This document shows, in pieces, positions 21,699-32,262 of a DNA stretch of 64,000 bases. A program made the translations under genes and the position numbers. Each line of letters begins with the position of its first letter. Within the stretch, counting starts at the first letter, position 1. The DNA comes from Rhizodiscina lignyota (taxonomy: Eukaryota > Ascomycota > Dothideomycetes > Aulographales > Rhizodiscinaceae). The notes under the pieces were generated by a model. It made no database searches and had not been told where the DNA came from. It saw nothing but the letters and a program-made list of their open reading frames with translations. The stretch lies in NCBI GenBank assembly GCA_010015805.1, contig ML978127.1, positions 930,001 to 994,000 of the forward strand. Direction: 5' to 3'.

Positions 21699-23784
21699 AT
21701 GATAATCGTCCTGGTCGCCCGCGACAATCCAGCTATAGTCGCGATGGGGGAGTTGTCGCCTGGCGCTTCAATAGCGGTAAGGCAGCAATATTTCATTCCG
21801 AAGATGCATATCCAGCTCCATCGCATCCTTGCGTTACAAGCCCGGAGAAGCGCGTAAGATGGGCTATACGCTAATTCATGGATGCAACAGCTCGGTGTCA
21901 TCGTCGGATTATGCTCTACTAGCGTCCAAAGCATTGGTTTGACCCTTCAGCGCAAATCACACCTCCTGGAAGATGAGAAGGAAGATGAATACGCGCGGCG
22001 TCCTCCATATCGCAGGCGGAGATGGCAGGTCAGATAACCTATGCGAGGAGGGATTGTGTTAATGAACTTCTACGTGCTCACAATGAGTGCAGGTGGGAAT
22101 GCTCATGTTCCTCATCGCCAATATCGTCGGCAGCACCGTCCAGATCACCACCCTCCCTCTGCCTGTTCTTTCCACACTCCAAGCGTCCGGCCTCGTCTTC
22201 AATACGATATGTGCCACCATCCTCCTACACGAACCCTTTACACGCTACTCTCTCCTCGGTACATTGCTGGTTGCAGGCGGTGCCGTTCTAATTGGCACAT
22301 TTGGTGCAATGACCGAACCCTCACACAATCTCACACAACTACTCGACCTTCTCGCGCGCCGTAACTTCCTCTTATGGCTTTTCGGGACATTCTTCCTCGT
22401 TATAATCATCATCATAGTATCCTGGCTGACTGCGCGCCTACATCCAAAACTGGGTTCAAGATCAACCGCTCGATTGCGTCTGCTGCAGGGCATGATGTAC
22501 GGTGCAATCAGCGGCATTCTCTCGGCACACTGCCTCCTTGTCGCCAAATCCGCCGTGGAATTGCTCGTTCGCACGATCGTCGATCGGCACAATCAGTTCA
22601 ACAAGTGGCAATCATGGATTATCCTGCTCGCGCTCGTAGTACTTGCGCTCAGCCAGCTTTACTATCTCCATCGCGGGCTGAAGCTGTGCTCAACTTCTGT
22701 CCTCTACCCATTCGTATTCTGCGTCTACAACATCATTGCTATCCTCGATGGTCTCATATACTTCCGCCAAACATCCCGACTGCCTGTTCTTCACGCTCTA
22801 CTTATCGCCCTTGGAACTGTAATCCTTCTCGCCGGCGTCGTCGCGCTGAGCTGGCGTCTTGACGAACCAACAGCTTACACCCCAATCGCAACGGATGATA
22901 CTGGGAGAGCAAGGAGGGCGCGCAGCATGAGCCGGATCGCAACGCCAACAATCCCGCAAACCGTCTTAGCGCCCGGAATGGGTATTGTGGAAGGCACGCC
23001 TTCATCTGCTCTCGACGACGATGAGGAGCTGGAGGAGGAAGCAGAACGTGTCAGTCCCGAAGACGAAGAATCGGTCCTCCGTACCGCACATAAACCCAGT
23101 GTCCATGCCACTGAATCAACGCCTCTGCTACGCACAACAACTATGCCAAACCCTCCGATTCGGGGAGCGAGGTCGCCAGCTGAAAGGAAGCGTGAGAGTT
23201 TGAGTGGCTCAGGCTCGAGCATTCGCCCACAGAAAATGCGCCGCACGACTATTACTGCTCCTGGTGCTGCGGAAGAGCTGTGGGATGAGCTGATTGAGAA
23301 TGATGGCTACAGGCGACGTTCTGTTGACTTTGAATCGATGACGGGACAGAAACGAAGCCCTTCCGGGGTAGGCTCTGCATCCGGATCTCAGAGATCGCCC
23401 GCCAGCGTAAGATGGAAGACCAAACCGAGCCCTGCTGGTCAAAGGAATGGAAACGGAAACATGTCACATGGGCGGGGGGCATCGATTGTAAGTGGAAGAT
23501 TGCTGGATCCAAGAAATTGGTCGCTGTTCAATGATGATGCTGCGGATACAGTGAAAAGCCCGAGGTCGATGGAAGAGGAGGCCGAGACTGATGGGAGTGA
23601 CGATGTGGCACATGCGAGTGCTACTACTCCTCCGCCCAAGCATGGAAGGTCAAGGAGCGACAGTGAGGCACAACGGGACCCTGGACCGGTTGAATGGTTC
23701 AAATTGAAATGGTGGAGGAAGCGATGGAGAGGCAACGATGGGGGTGGTAGCAGCAATGGAAGTGGAAGTGGACGGAGCCCTTGA
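21699..23784 (+). CDS. NIPA/DUF803-type magnesium transporter-like membrane protein
   Basis: Three exons were assembled: 21699-21776, 21891-22028 and 22093-23784 (introns 114 and 64 nt), giving 635 residues. The joins restore SPGASIA-LGVIVGLCSTSV and YRRRRWQ-VGMLMFLIANIVG, the first helices of the family, with the conserved SIGLTLQRKSHLLEDEK between them. Exon 3 adds further membrane helices: ITTLPLPVLSTLQASGLVFN, GTLLVAGGAVLIGTFGA, WLFGTFFLVIIIIIVSWL, IILLALVVLALSQLYYL and LLIALGTVILLAGVVALSW. After residue ~330 comes a ~300-residue cytosolic tail rich in Ser, Glu and Arg. NIPA proteins are thought to transport Mg2+ in the endomembrane system; fungal members are little studied. The start is the first ATG after an in-frame TGA (21645), and the true N-terminus may lie further upstream. 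Confidence 0.85.
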
Positions 23785-24247
23785 ATGAAGCGCGTGAATT
23801 TGCATGAGCGTTGATAGGCGTGTAATGGGGTCGACGTTATATACCCAGAACGTATCAATTTCGTTTGTGACGAGAAACCTCTTCGATTCGTCCGCTAAAG
23901 TAAAACGCCTGGAATCTAAATACACAGTGGACGAAGAAATCTTGTGATGGATTGAAGACCATTGTCTTCGAACTAAATGCATGGGAATCTAGGTGAAAAT
24001 GGTGAATGAATGTGACTGGTCCAGTCGACATCTATCCCCTGCCAAGCCATGCCTTAGCTTGAGTGATTCTACACCCAGAATATCCTATTCTCCTCCCAAG
24101 CGCTTGCCTCGTGCCGTTGCTAGCAACTCATCTCTCTCCATCGTGATACCTCTAGCTTCCGAACCATATTGTCTTCCGGTCGGCGCTCAACATAGCCGTC
24201 CTTTTGTGCCTCCCCTTCCACCACCCAATCCATCTATCGACGTCTCT
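23785..24247. other. Convergent intergenic, 0.46 kb
   Basis: 3' flanks of the NIPA-type gene and the pyruvate carrier gene. Nothing else is recognised. Confidence 0.6.
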
Positions 24248-24907
24248 TTAGTTCACCTTTGCTTTCTCAAGTGCGCCCTTGGGGTCCTTCACTGCCTCCT
24301 CGACAACTTGAGCCTGTTCCGTCGCAGCCTTCTTAACCTCGCTTCCCATACTATCGCCCTTGAGGCTTTGCTGATACATGAGGATACGGGTAACCTGGGT
24401 CGAGCCGACGCAGAACAGGAAGAAGTTCACGGCCGCGAGGAACAAGTTGCGGGGCTTGATGATGAAGCACCAGCGCGTCCAGATAGCGCCAGTGGCCATC
24501 AGCGCCATGTTTTGCGTCAGGGAGAGAGACTCTGCAGGACGAGCGAAGTCAGCGACACCGGCGAGAACTAGGCCCCACTGAGATTGATATTAGCTTCTGT
24601 CTGTCGCAATACGCTGTACATTCTTCTGACGAAAGATATTTGGAATTTGCGAATGGGGAGGAGAAAGCTATCGGGTATGGACTTGGAAACGGACCTTCAT
24701 GATAGGAGCCCAGAAATGCACCGTCTTCGGGCCCACAGGGCTATTGAAGAACTTTGAAAATCCACTTTGCGGGCTGGGCGGTTCGACATTGGTCTCTGCG
24801 GCAGTCTGCACTCTCCTCTGGAACGGCGTACGGATCGAACTGCGGAAAGTAGGGGCAGCGCCGGTGCGCGCCGCGGTGAAGAAGCGCAGAGCTGGTCGTG
24901 CGGACAT
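24248..24907 (-). CDS. Mitochondrial pyruvate carrier subunit (Mpc2/Mpc3-like)
   Basis: Two exons, 24907-24695 and 24577-24248, flank a 117-nt intron and encode 180 residues. The first ~45 residues are Arg/Ser/Ala-rich without acids (MSARPALRFFTAARTGAAPT), a mitochondrial presequence. The MPC domain follows: FFNSPVGPKTVHFWAPIMK joined across the intron to WGLVLAGVADFARPAESLSL, then MALMATGAIWTRWCFIIKPR and NLFLAAVNFFLFCVGSTQVT, with three membrane segments. The C-tail is charged. The protein forms a heterodimer with Mpc1 in the inner membrane and imports pyruvate. Length exceeds yeast Mpc2 (129), mainly from the presequence and tail. The gene is head-to-head with the complex I subunit gene 254 bp away, hinting at joint expression. 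Confidence 0.95.
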
Positions 24908-25161
24908 GTTGACGATGAATGCGAGGAGAGCGGAGATGGGTATCTAGGCGACGCAATTGAAGAACGAAGAAATGAAAAGAGATTGAGGAAGTGGCCGTGT
25001 ATGACTGTATGGCAATTCTGCCGGACTTTGGGGTGGAGAAACGCCGGGCCTGCGCGAAATCGGCGGAGGAAATGCTTGGCGTTGATTTGATGGAGCTCAC
25101 AGGCAAGCTCTCATGACCGCCTCGAACATCGACGAACTGGTACAGCGCCGGCGCAACGACA
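24908..25161. promoter_or_regulatory. 254-bp divergent promoter of two mitochondrial genes
   Basis: The space between the start codons of the pyruvate carrier subunit (minus) and the NDUFA2-type subunit (plus) is only 254 bp, so both promoters must lie within or overlap it. No individual factor site is claimed. Confidence 0.6.
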
Positions 25162-25636
25162 ATGGCGACCAAATACGCATTTGCGCAAGGCTTGAAGGAG
25201 CTGCGCTTCCATCTGTGTCAAACTTCAGAGCACAGCGCTGCGGCACGGTAGGCAATGGCTCCTTTCTCGCCCTTCTGTGATCCTTAAGACAGTTCCCAGT
25301 ACTGATTCAATCTTTGATACAGGAACTTTTTATTACGAACGTATCCGACGATGAAGAAGCACAACCCTCACACCCCGATCATGATACGCGAAGCGCAGAA
25401 TGTTGAGCCGAAGGTCTGGGCAAGATACGGTGTGTTGATGTTACCCTGCAATGATATTGGAATATGCAACTTATAGACGACAGAGTTTGGGAAAGAGAAA
25501 ATGGTTCCTCTGAATGGTATGTTGCCTAAATCGTTCAGATGTCTATAGTGTGTCGAACCTCCTAACGGTATATCAAGGCTTGGACGACAAGGCGATCGAG
25601 AACAGGGTCACAGAGCTTGTCAAAGGCAGCGTATAG
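25162..25636 (+). CDS. Complex I subunit NDUFA2/B8 (10.5 kDa)
   Basis: Four small exons (25162-25247, 25323-25429, 25484-25516, 25578-25636) with introns of 75, 54 and 61 nt encode 94 residues. All joins keep phase and restore the family sequence: MATKYAFAQGLKELRFHLCQ, TSEHSAAARNFLLRTYPTMK, KHNPHTPIMIREAQNVEPKV, then WARYEFGKEKMVPLNGLDD and a final helix ending ELVKGSV. NDUFA2 is an accessory subunit with a thioredoxin-like fold, located in the matrix arm of NADH:ubiquinone oxidoreductase. No cleavable presequence is needed in this family. It is divergent from the pyruvate carrier gene and converges on the GT2 gene. Confidence 0.96.
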
Positions 25637-25963
25637 CACCGACAGGAACATCCGGACACACAGCAAAAGAGTATGGACTGTAAATATGTACTCTAGCCAT
25701 GAATTGGCGTTGAAGAGACGGTAAAATGCCTCGTTTAGTGAGGTAGAGTTGTTTGGCATCTCGCGGGCTCTCCAAAACGTAACATTCCACTTCTCTTCAA
25801 TGAGAGAATCATGAGATACCAAAAGCTTGCATGCCTCAACACTATGATTCTTCCATCTATCCTTCCGTTCTGCTCAAATTGATTTACATAACAGTCGCCT
25901 GCCAGTCTCTTTTCGACGCCAGAATTTCAACAACATGACCTTCTCCGGTGCCCGCGTTTACTG
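25637..25963. other. Convergent intergenic, 0.33 kb
   Basis: 3' flanks of the NDUFA2-type and GT2 genes. An open frame on the minus strand (25562-25822) overlaps the last NDUFA2 exon and is dismissed as chance. Confidence 0.6.
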
Positions 25964-28902
25964 CTACCAAGAGAACGTCATCAAGGCCGGATTCAGCGCA
26001 ATGGGCAACAGCAAATGACTGACTGCTACCGTTGCCAATGGAAGGATTGCGACGAATTCCTTGATCTTCCAATCATATGGGACCCACGGCGCCGTCGCCA
26101 TGATTATCATCGCGACAATACTGAAGCTCGCGAAGCAGATGCTGAACTTGAAGCGCCTCAACACCTTCGGCACCTCGGTGAAGAAGTTGCTGAATTCTGC
26201 CTCTTTGGAAGTTGCGCCCCAAGCCATGTTCATCTCGAACATGTGTGCGAGGAGAGCCTGCGAAACGTGTAGTGAAAGACCACCCAGGAAGATGGCGAGC
26301 ATGACAGTCCACTTGAAGTTCTCAACTAGCGCGCCGAGGATGGTTTTGGCGGAGGTGCGGTAGCGCATCACTGCGAGCGCAACATTACCAAGGCCATTGA
26401 AGACGAGGATGATTGAGAACCATACTACCAACTGGTAAGTTATGGCTCTTAATATAAAGGATACCAATCTATTGTGTTGACATTGGCAACATACCTTTCC
26501 AAGAATCGATATAGTACTTGTCCAAGTACCCATTAAACCAGCCAATCGCTAGGTAATTCGCCGTTGTCAGGATCCACGCCGCTCCAATCGCGTAGTACGT
26601 TCCGATGTACGAGATGATTGTGACCTTCGACGTAAAGCGGATATTGCTGAACAAAAACTTGCGAAAGAGCGGCGTGAATGGTCCTCGCACGGGCCAGAAC
26701 CTAATCGGATGGAAGAGGAGTTCATTGCATCCGTAAGCGTACTTCTCCCACCGGGCCAATTCGTCATACACTGTCAAGCTCACGCCTTCTTTGAATCTTT
26801 CGCCTGCCCAAGCCGCGAGGCGAATGATGTATCCATTGACTTGGAGCCTCAAACTCATGTCAAAGTCCTCGCTGACGTGGCTCTCCGACCAAAACTTTTC
26901 GTACCCATCTTCGTCGTAGAAGGACACTTGCTGGATAGCGCTCCATCGAAGGATGGCGTTGTGACCGACAAAAGGCGCGACATCTCCATTGCTCACAGTA
27001 TACTTTATGGCGGTATATATGAGGTTAGTGAAGAAGGTAATGCCGTTTTCGAAATAAGTCCAAACAACCTGCATCACTCCTGATGAGAATTGCATGATAC
27101 CGACTTCTGGACATTGTTCCATCTCGCTGACCGCGTCGATCAGGCAGTCAGAAGGCACTCGTGTATCCGAATCAACTGGATCCAATATCAGCCGCACCCC
27201 TTTGGCCACCAAATACGTGGAGCTTACTAAGGACAATGTAATCTCCAACACGAATGTTGCCATCAGCCCAAGCTCGACCATTCTCATCCAGAACCTCATT
27301 CAGGCAGCGATCATATGCTCTGGCCTCATCAGCCTGAGTCCACCCAACTGACCGTTCGACTTCGGCGAGTTTCTCCTCGACGTTGTTGGAAATCATTAAC
27401 CCATAGTTCATGTTCGATGCTTTCTTGAACTTTCCTTTCCGGATGAAGCCCTCTGAACCATGCTTTGGCCGCGCAGTCCATCCAATACAGTGATCCCGAT
27501 AAAATTCGATACGAGCCTGTCGCTCCTCCTCGCTGATGATTTGCAAGCCGTCGTCGTTGATGAGCAGATTCGCGGAGCCGCCTTGAAGCTCATACGTGGA
27601 GATTGCCTGCTTCACGGACTTTACTGTCGGAGCAATGACGGATGCGAGCCCCTCCTTATATACTGGACACTGGATGGTGACATGAGGCAACTTTGTTCCA
27701 GTGGTGCGGCGAGGGAGTTTGGCAGAGTAATAGCGGGAATTTTCTGTCATCTGCTTGACGGGTCCGACAATTTGAGCAACAGAACAAACGATTACCTGAG
27801 CGAAAAACTGCGACATTATCAGCTGGACGGTCAAGCGATGACTCATGGAACTCACGAGGGTGAAGAATATCTGGATTGGAGCAAAGGCCAGAAACGCGAC
27901 CCTTGTCCAGTCCTTGTCAGTCATGGACTCAATGACGATCTGCCGCACCCCAGCTCCCATCATGAGCGTGATGATTAAAAGAGTGATTCCGACTGTGATG
28001 GAATTGATGATGTTCGTCGGCCGGTTTTCGCTGTACTGGCCTGTCTCCTCGTTGATTTGGTATTCTGCAATCGCTGGACCTCTCTCCTTTTCTTCTTCTC
28101 CTTGCTCCTCTCCGAAGCCACGACCATGCTTCCAAACCAACTCGATGAGTTCCTTCTCAATAGTCCTCGCACGTGGTATTAAGTTCATCGCTTCGTCATC
28201 CCATACAACCAGAAGACCATCATAAGCAGTGAAAGCCGCAAATTGGTGCTTTCGAGCTTTGGGGAGGTCATCGATTGTCGGAAGAATCTGTACCCGCAGA
28301 CCGTTCAGTAAAGGAACGTCGACCGCATCAGGGGACCAGCTCAAGAAAGTCTTAACGATCCGAGAGTTCACGGTCATTGCCGCCTGCGATTTTCAGTAGA
28401 GCACCTCGAGCAAGCATTCGGAACAACGAACCTGGACATTTAGCGCCTGGCAGGCGTATCCAAACGAGGAATCCATCAGCTGCGGAGGACACGAGATATA
28501 ATTGCCTCTGCTCTTCCGCAACATTACTCCCTCCACCTGTCCACTCTCGTCTCCAACCCAGAGGGAGCTACACTGTTGCTGAAACAGATAGTTGACCATC
28601 ACCTCATGTTTGATATCCTCCGTCCAAAGGCTTTGTATTGATCCATTCAGCGACAGTCTACGGGGACTTGAGACACGTGGCGTGGTGACTTTCGAATCGT
28701 CGCCACAGCTGCCTCGGATACCAGAACTGGAGTCCATATCGGGTACAAGGTCGCCAGATGGAGTCGCCGTTACTGACGTTGGCTGAGGAAATGGCTCATC
28801 GGTCGCCTCTCGGGGGCGAGCTTCTTGAGTCGGTGAGCCATGCCATTTTGCCTCGCTCGTTTTTGACTCCTTCTCCCCATGAACGTAATCACCCAGCCCC
28901 AT
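25964..28902 (-). CDS. Fungal family 2 glycosyltransferase (GT2 hyphal-growth type)
   Basis: Four exons (28902-28432, 28383-27228, 27175-26495, 26424-25964) with introns of 48, 52 and 70 nt encode 922 residues. The N-terminal ~155 residues are Ser/Pro-rich, with a conserved-looking LWVGDESGQVEGVMLRKSRG. Two membrane helices follow (IINSITVGITLLIITLMMG; VAFLAFAPIQIFFTLVSS). The catalytic core shows PHVTIQCPVYKEGLASVI, the DxD motif in IVLIDSDTRVPSDCL (completed across intron 2), and acidic SEDFDMSLRL. The C-terminal third has several more helices, so this is a processive membrane enzyme like chitin or hyaluronan synthases. It appears to be the class shown in Zymoseptoria and Fusarium to be needed for hyphal growth on solid surfaces and for virulence. 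That identity is from memory of the family; the polysaccharide made is unknown. Confidence 0.9.
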
Positions 28903-30093
28903 TATATACGAAGGGACTCAACTCGGGCTGCCACGATCAAACAGTAAGACGGTGGAGCGGCGAGATCTTAAACTACGGACTGAGAACGGGAGATGGGGTT
29001 TCCAGAAAAAGTTTGAAAAGAATTTCAAAAAGAAGGAAGCTTTTCTGGACAAGAGTAGGAGAGCAAGTAAAGATCGCTTTGAAATTTGTGGGTGATGAGG
29101 ATCAATGACATAGGGTATCGTCCAGGTAGAGGCTGGTCAGCCCCATGAACCCGTACCGATACATTCGCTAACGCCAAATGAACAAACTGCAACCAAAACA
29201 TGCCAAAGACAGGTCCCCCTAGATAGGCGAGGAGTGCCAAAGTGTCCCGTCCGCCGCGTCCCTGTGACGCGCGCAAACTTTGGTAACGTAGAACCCGCGG
29301 CCGACTCTCAGGGCTACATTCGTTCCGACCTGAGACCTATGCCAGCGCATCAATAGATCATCCATACGAAGGTTTATGTGGAGTTGATGGGTATGAATGG
29401 CATCTGGATTACACTAGCCGGTTTGGCCCACCAAGGAGTGAGACCACATCTTGGACCGACGACCAAAGCTATGCTTTTCCAACAGAATCGAAACAAGCAA
29501 AACAGTACACTAAATGACTAGTAAGAGATCCAAGTTTATTATTAACCCAACTGAAGTCCAATTGCGACCGTCTCGGAAGAGACCAACATCATACGATATC
29601 GAATATCCGCAAAGTCCTGTATCATTCCCGTTAGGCGTCAGTGATGGCACTGATTTAGGAAATTTTGGTCCGAAATGATATCTTGATCCAAATGACGGCC
29701 CACCATTTCGGGCAATCGGTAAAATGAGGTTTCGGGATGATGCAGCTCCTGCACCATCAGAGGAAGCTTTCACAAATTCGGCCGGATAGCGAACGCAATC
29801 TGTCTCTGCTCTGAGATGAATCACGATCCTACCGTGTAAGCGACGACGAATTTGATATCAAGTCGAGGAGTCGATTTTGATCAAGGTCTCAGTGCTGACT
29901 TGCAAGACGCCGAAATGCACGGACACTGGCTGACGTAGAAGCAAACCTCACGGTACAGTTCCTCTACATTGATACAAACTTTAACACGAGCTGGTCTATT
30001 GTGAGGTCACATTACACGACTCAATTACCCGGCCCTGCAAAGCAACCTCCGCATGTATCGCTTCTGTTCATGAAGGCCTCTGCAAGGGAGACA
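28903..30093. other. Intergenic, 1.2 kb
   Basis: 5' flank of the GT2 gene and 3' flank of the GH16 gene. A minus-strand frame at 29510-29824 lacks an ATG and any known motif, so it is not called. Nothing else is recognised. Confidence 0.55.
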
Positions 30094-31605
30094 CTAGAGC
30101 TGCTTCGCCTGAGAGTCACAGCCGTTGTAGCCCTTCTGTTGCCACATCTAATTTTCACATTAGTAAATCATATCCGATAAGGTGATAGCGGAGCTTATGT
30201 ACCTTGACACTCTTGACAATCATTTCCCCGCCGTCATCCCAGGTCGGCTGCCACTGACTTCTTGCGTTCCAGAAGTCATACCTCGCCGTGGGGGAGGAAT
30301 CAACCCACGGCTTACCCGACTTGCCGTCCTCGAACCATCCGTTCGTGCCACCGATCGCCACGTTGAGGATGAGATAGAAAGCTTGGTCGAAGGGTGTATT
30401 GGACTTGCCGGTGAGGCTCCATGGATTTTCCAGCCTTGTGCCGTTGCTGTCCGACAGCGGGAATCGGCCCTTCTGCCAGAATGGTTTGCCGAAGAGAGTG
30501 TACATGACCTGAAGCAGGCGATTGTCGACGTATGTGAAGATGTATTTCTCGCTCCACTCAAGACCAAAAGTGTGAAAGCCTTTGGCGTAAGTCGTGTGCA
30601 AGGCGGCCCGCTTGACATTGTTCCGCCACCACCCATCATTGGCTGGATTCGGACCCCAGTGCAACGTGCTGCTCATAATGTTGTTTCCCCCCTGCCCATA
30701 AGTATAGTTGTTCCCGCGCGACTCCATGATGTCAATTTCCCCGGACTGCGGCCACGGTCCATAGGTATCTGTAACTGGAAGCATCCAGATTGCTGGCCAC
30801 ATCCAATCCCCGGCCGGCAATCTCGCTTCGACTTCAATCCGTCCGAATTTGATGCTGGCGCCTTTTTTGGTATTGATGCGGCCTGATTTGACCGGGTTGA
30901 CGATTGTACCATTTGTGAGATTTGTGTGAATCACACAATTCGACCACAGTATCGAGGAGCAGGTTTTCTGCTTGAGGAGGTCGGTAACAGTCTTATTGTT
31001 CATGATGACATTGGCGTCCTGCACTGTGGGTCTGATCCAGAGGGCCCCGTCTTTGATGAATACATTCTCGTCGGTGATGGTGGTTTCCTCGAACTGGCCG
31101 TTTCTGCACTGGATTAGCATGTAAACTCGAATTGGGATCTGCATACTCACCCAAATCCTCCAACTTCCGCTTCTTTCGTCCAGATCGCGGAATTCAGCCC
31201 GTTCGAGAAGTCTTCAATCAGGACTGGACAATACTCATGATTCACCACGCTTCTCAGGCCATCCCAAACGAGAACCCCTGTGATTACGAGTCCGATGAAG
31301 ATGCCTATCAGAGGTATGATGGTTACCCACTTCTCCCTTGGGTCTTTGCGATCCAGCCAAGGTCTCTCGACAGCGCCTTTCTTGATCCTCCGAGAATGGA
31401 AATATCGTCTTGGAGGTGGAAGTTGAAGCTGAGTGGTAGAAGCTGGCCTCGACACCGGAGGGGATCCATGAGGCGTAGCGAAAGGGTCTTGAGGTTGGCG
31501 GCGAGAGGGTACGGGATTTTCCAGGGTATCTAAAGCCTGTGGATGTGGGGAAATCTCGAGAGCTGATGAGTGGGCCATCTCGTTAACTGAACTAGCAAAA
31601 TTCAT
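30094..31605 (-). CDS. Membrane-anchored GH16-family glycoside hydrolase
   Basis: Three exons (31605-31151, 31103-30203, 30147-30094) with introns of 47 and 55 nt encode 469 residues. The final small exon was placed by a TACTAAT-type branch site and restores SVK-MWQQKGYNGCDSQAKQL. Residues ~93-114 (VTIIPLIGIFIGLVITGVLV) are one membrane helix after a basic Pro-rich cytosolic part, giving type II topology. The extracellular domain carries the GH16 active site SGEIDIMESRG, with E274 nucleophile, D276 and E279 acid/base, and flanking WMWPAIWMLP. FHTFGLEWSEKYIFTYVDN and FYLILNVAIGGTNGWF are also typical. Several N-x-S/T sequons are present. Such enzymes hydrolyse or transfer beta-1,3-glucans in the cell wall. 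A second in-frame ATG at 31578 is an alternative start. Confidence 0.92.
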
Positions 31606-32262
31606 TGTGTAAGCGAGGCTGCCGGGAAATAAAGCAACAATGGAGAATTGTACGTGACAACCAAAATGCAGAATCGATAATATACGGAGTAGTTCGTATC
31701 TCGGCAAAGATGCGAATGAGAACCCGGGAGACCCTCATTGAGCGATCGAAGCAATCTGCGGAGTTCTGCGATTGCAAAATTTACACGGATTGTTGCCTCC
31801 ACATTAGATCTGGATGCAGCGACAGGATTGAATAGCGAGACACGCAATGAAATGTATAGAATTACTCATTACCACTCTGAGATCTGCAGCAAACTGTCTC
31901 GCGTGTCGGACGGAAACTTCTGTGTTGGCTGATCCTGGCTCTCCGCAGGTCTCGGGAGCGGCATTAATTGCCTTTGAGTGGCATTGACAATTGCAGAAGA
32001 ATAGGAGGTGGTCGGGGAACAATAATTGTGCATGTTATGAGATGCTGGCGATCCACAATGATGACGAGAAACAGAGAATCAAAGATGCTATATGAGTTCT
32101 CTGCTACTCGAAAGGCTCCCCGACGAAAGTAACCGGAGGGATACCCCTTTGCAGAGGCTGATTAGCAATTGCTGTAAAATTCCAAATCGTCCAATTCCGC
32201 GACCCCAGACCCTCGATCGCCGATATGAGATCTATGTTCGCGAATTTACGTACCGAAAGGTT
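31606..32262. other. Intergenic, 0.66 kb
   Basis: 5' flank of the GH16 gene and 3' flank of the acyl-CoA synthetase gene, both on the minus strand. No feature is recognised. Confidence 0.55.

Noticed and set aside
25562-25822. 86-codon minus-strand frame
   Set aside because: Overlaps the last NDUFA2 exon antisense and cannot be spliced to the GT2 gene in phase.
29510-29824. 104-codon minus-strand frame
   Set aside because: Begins with GTG, has no motif and no upstream exon that fits.
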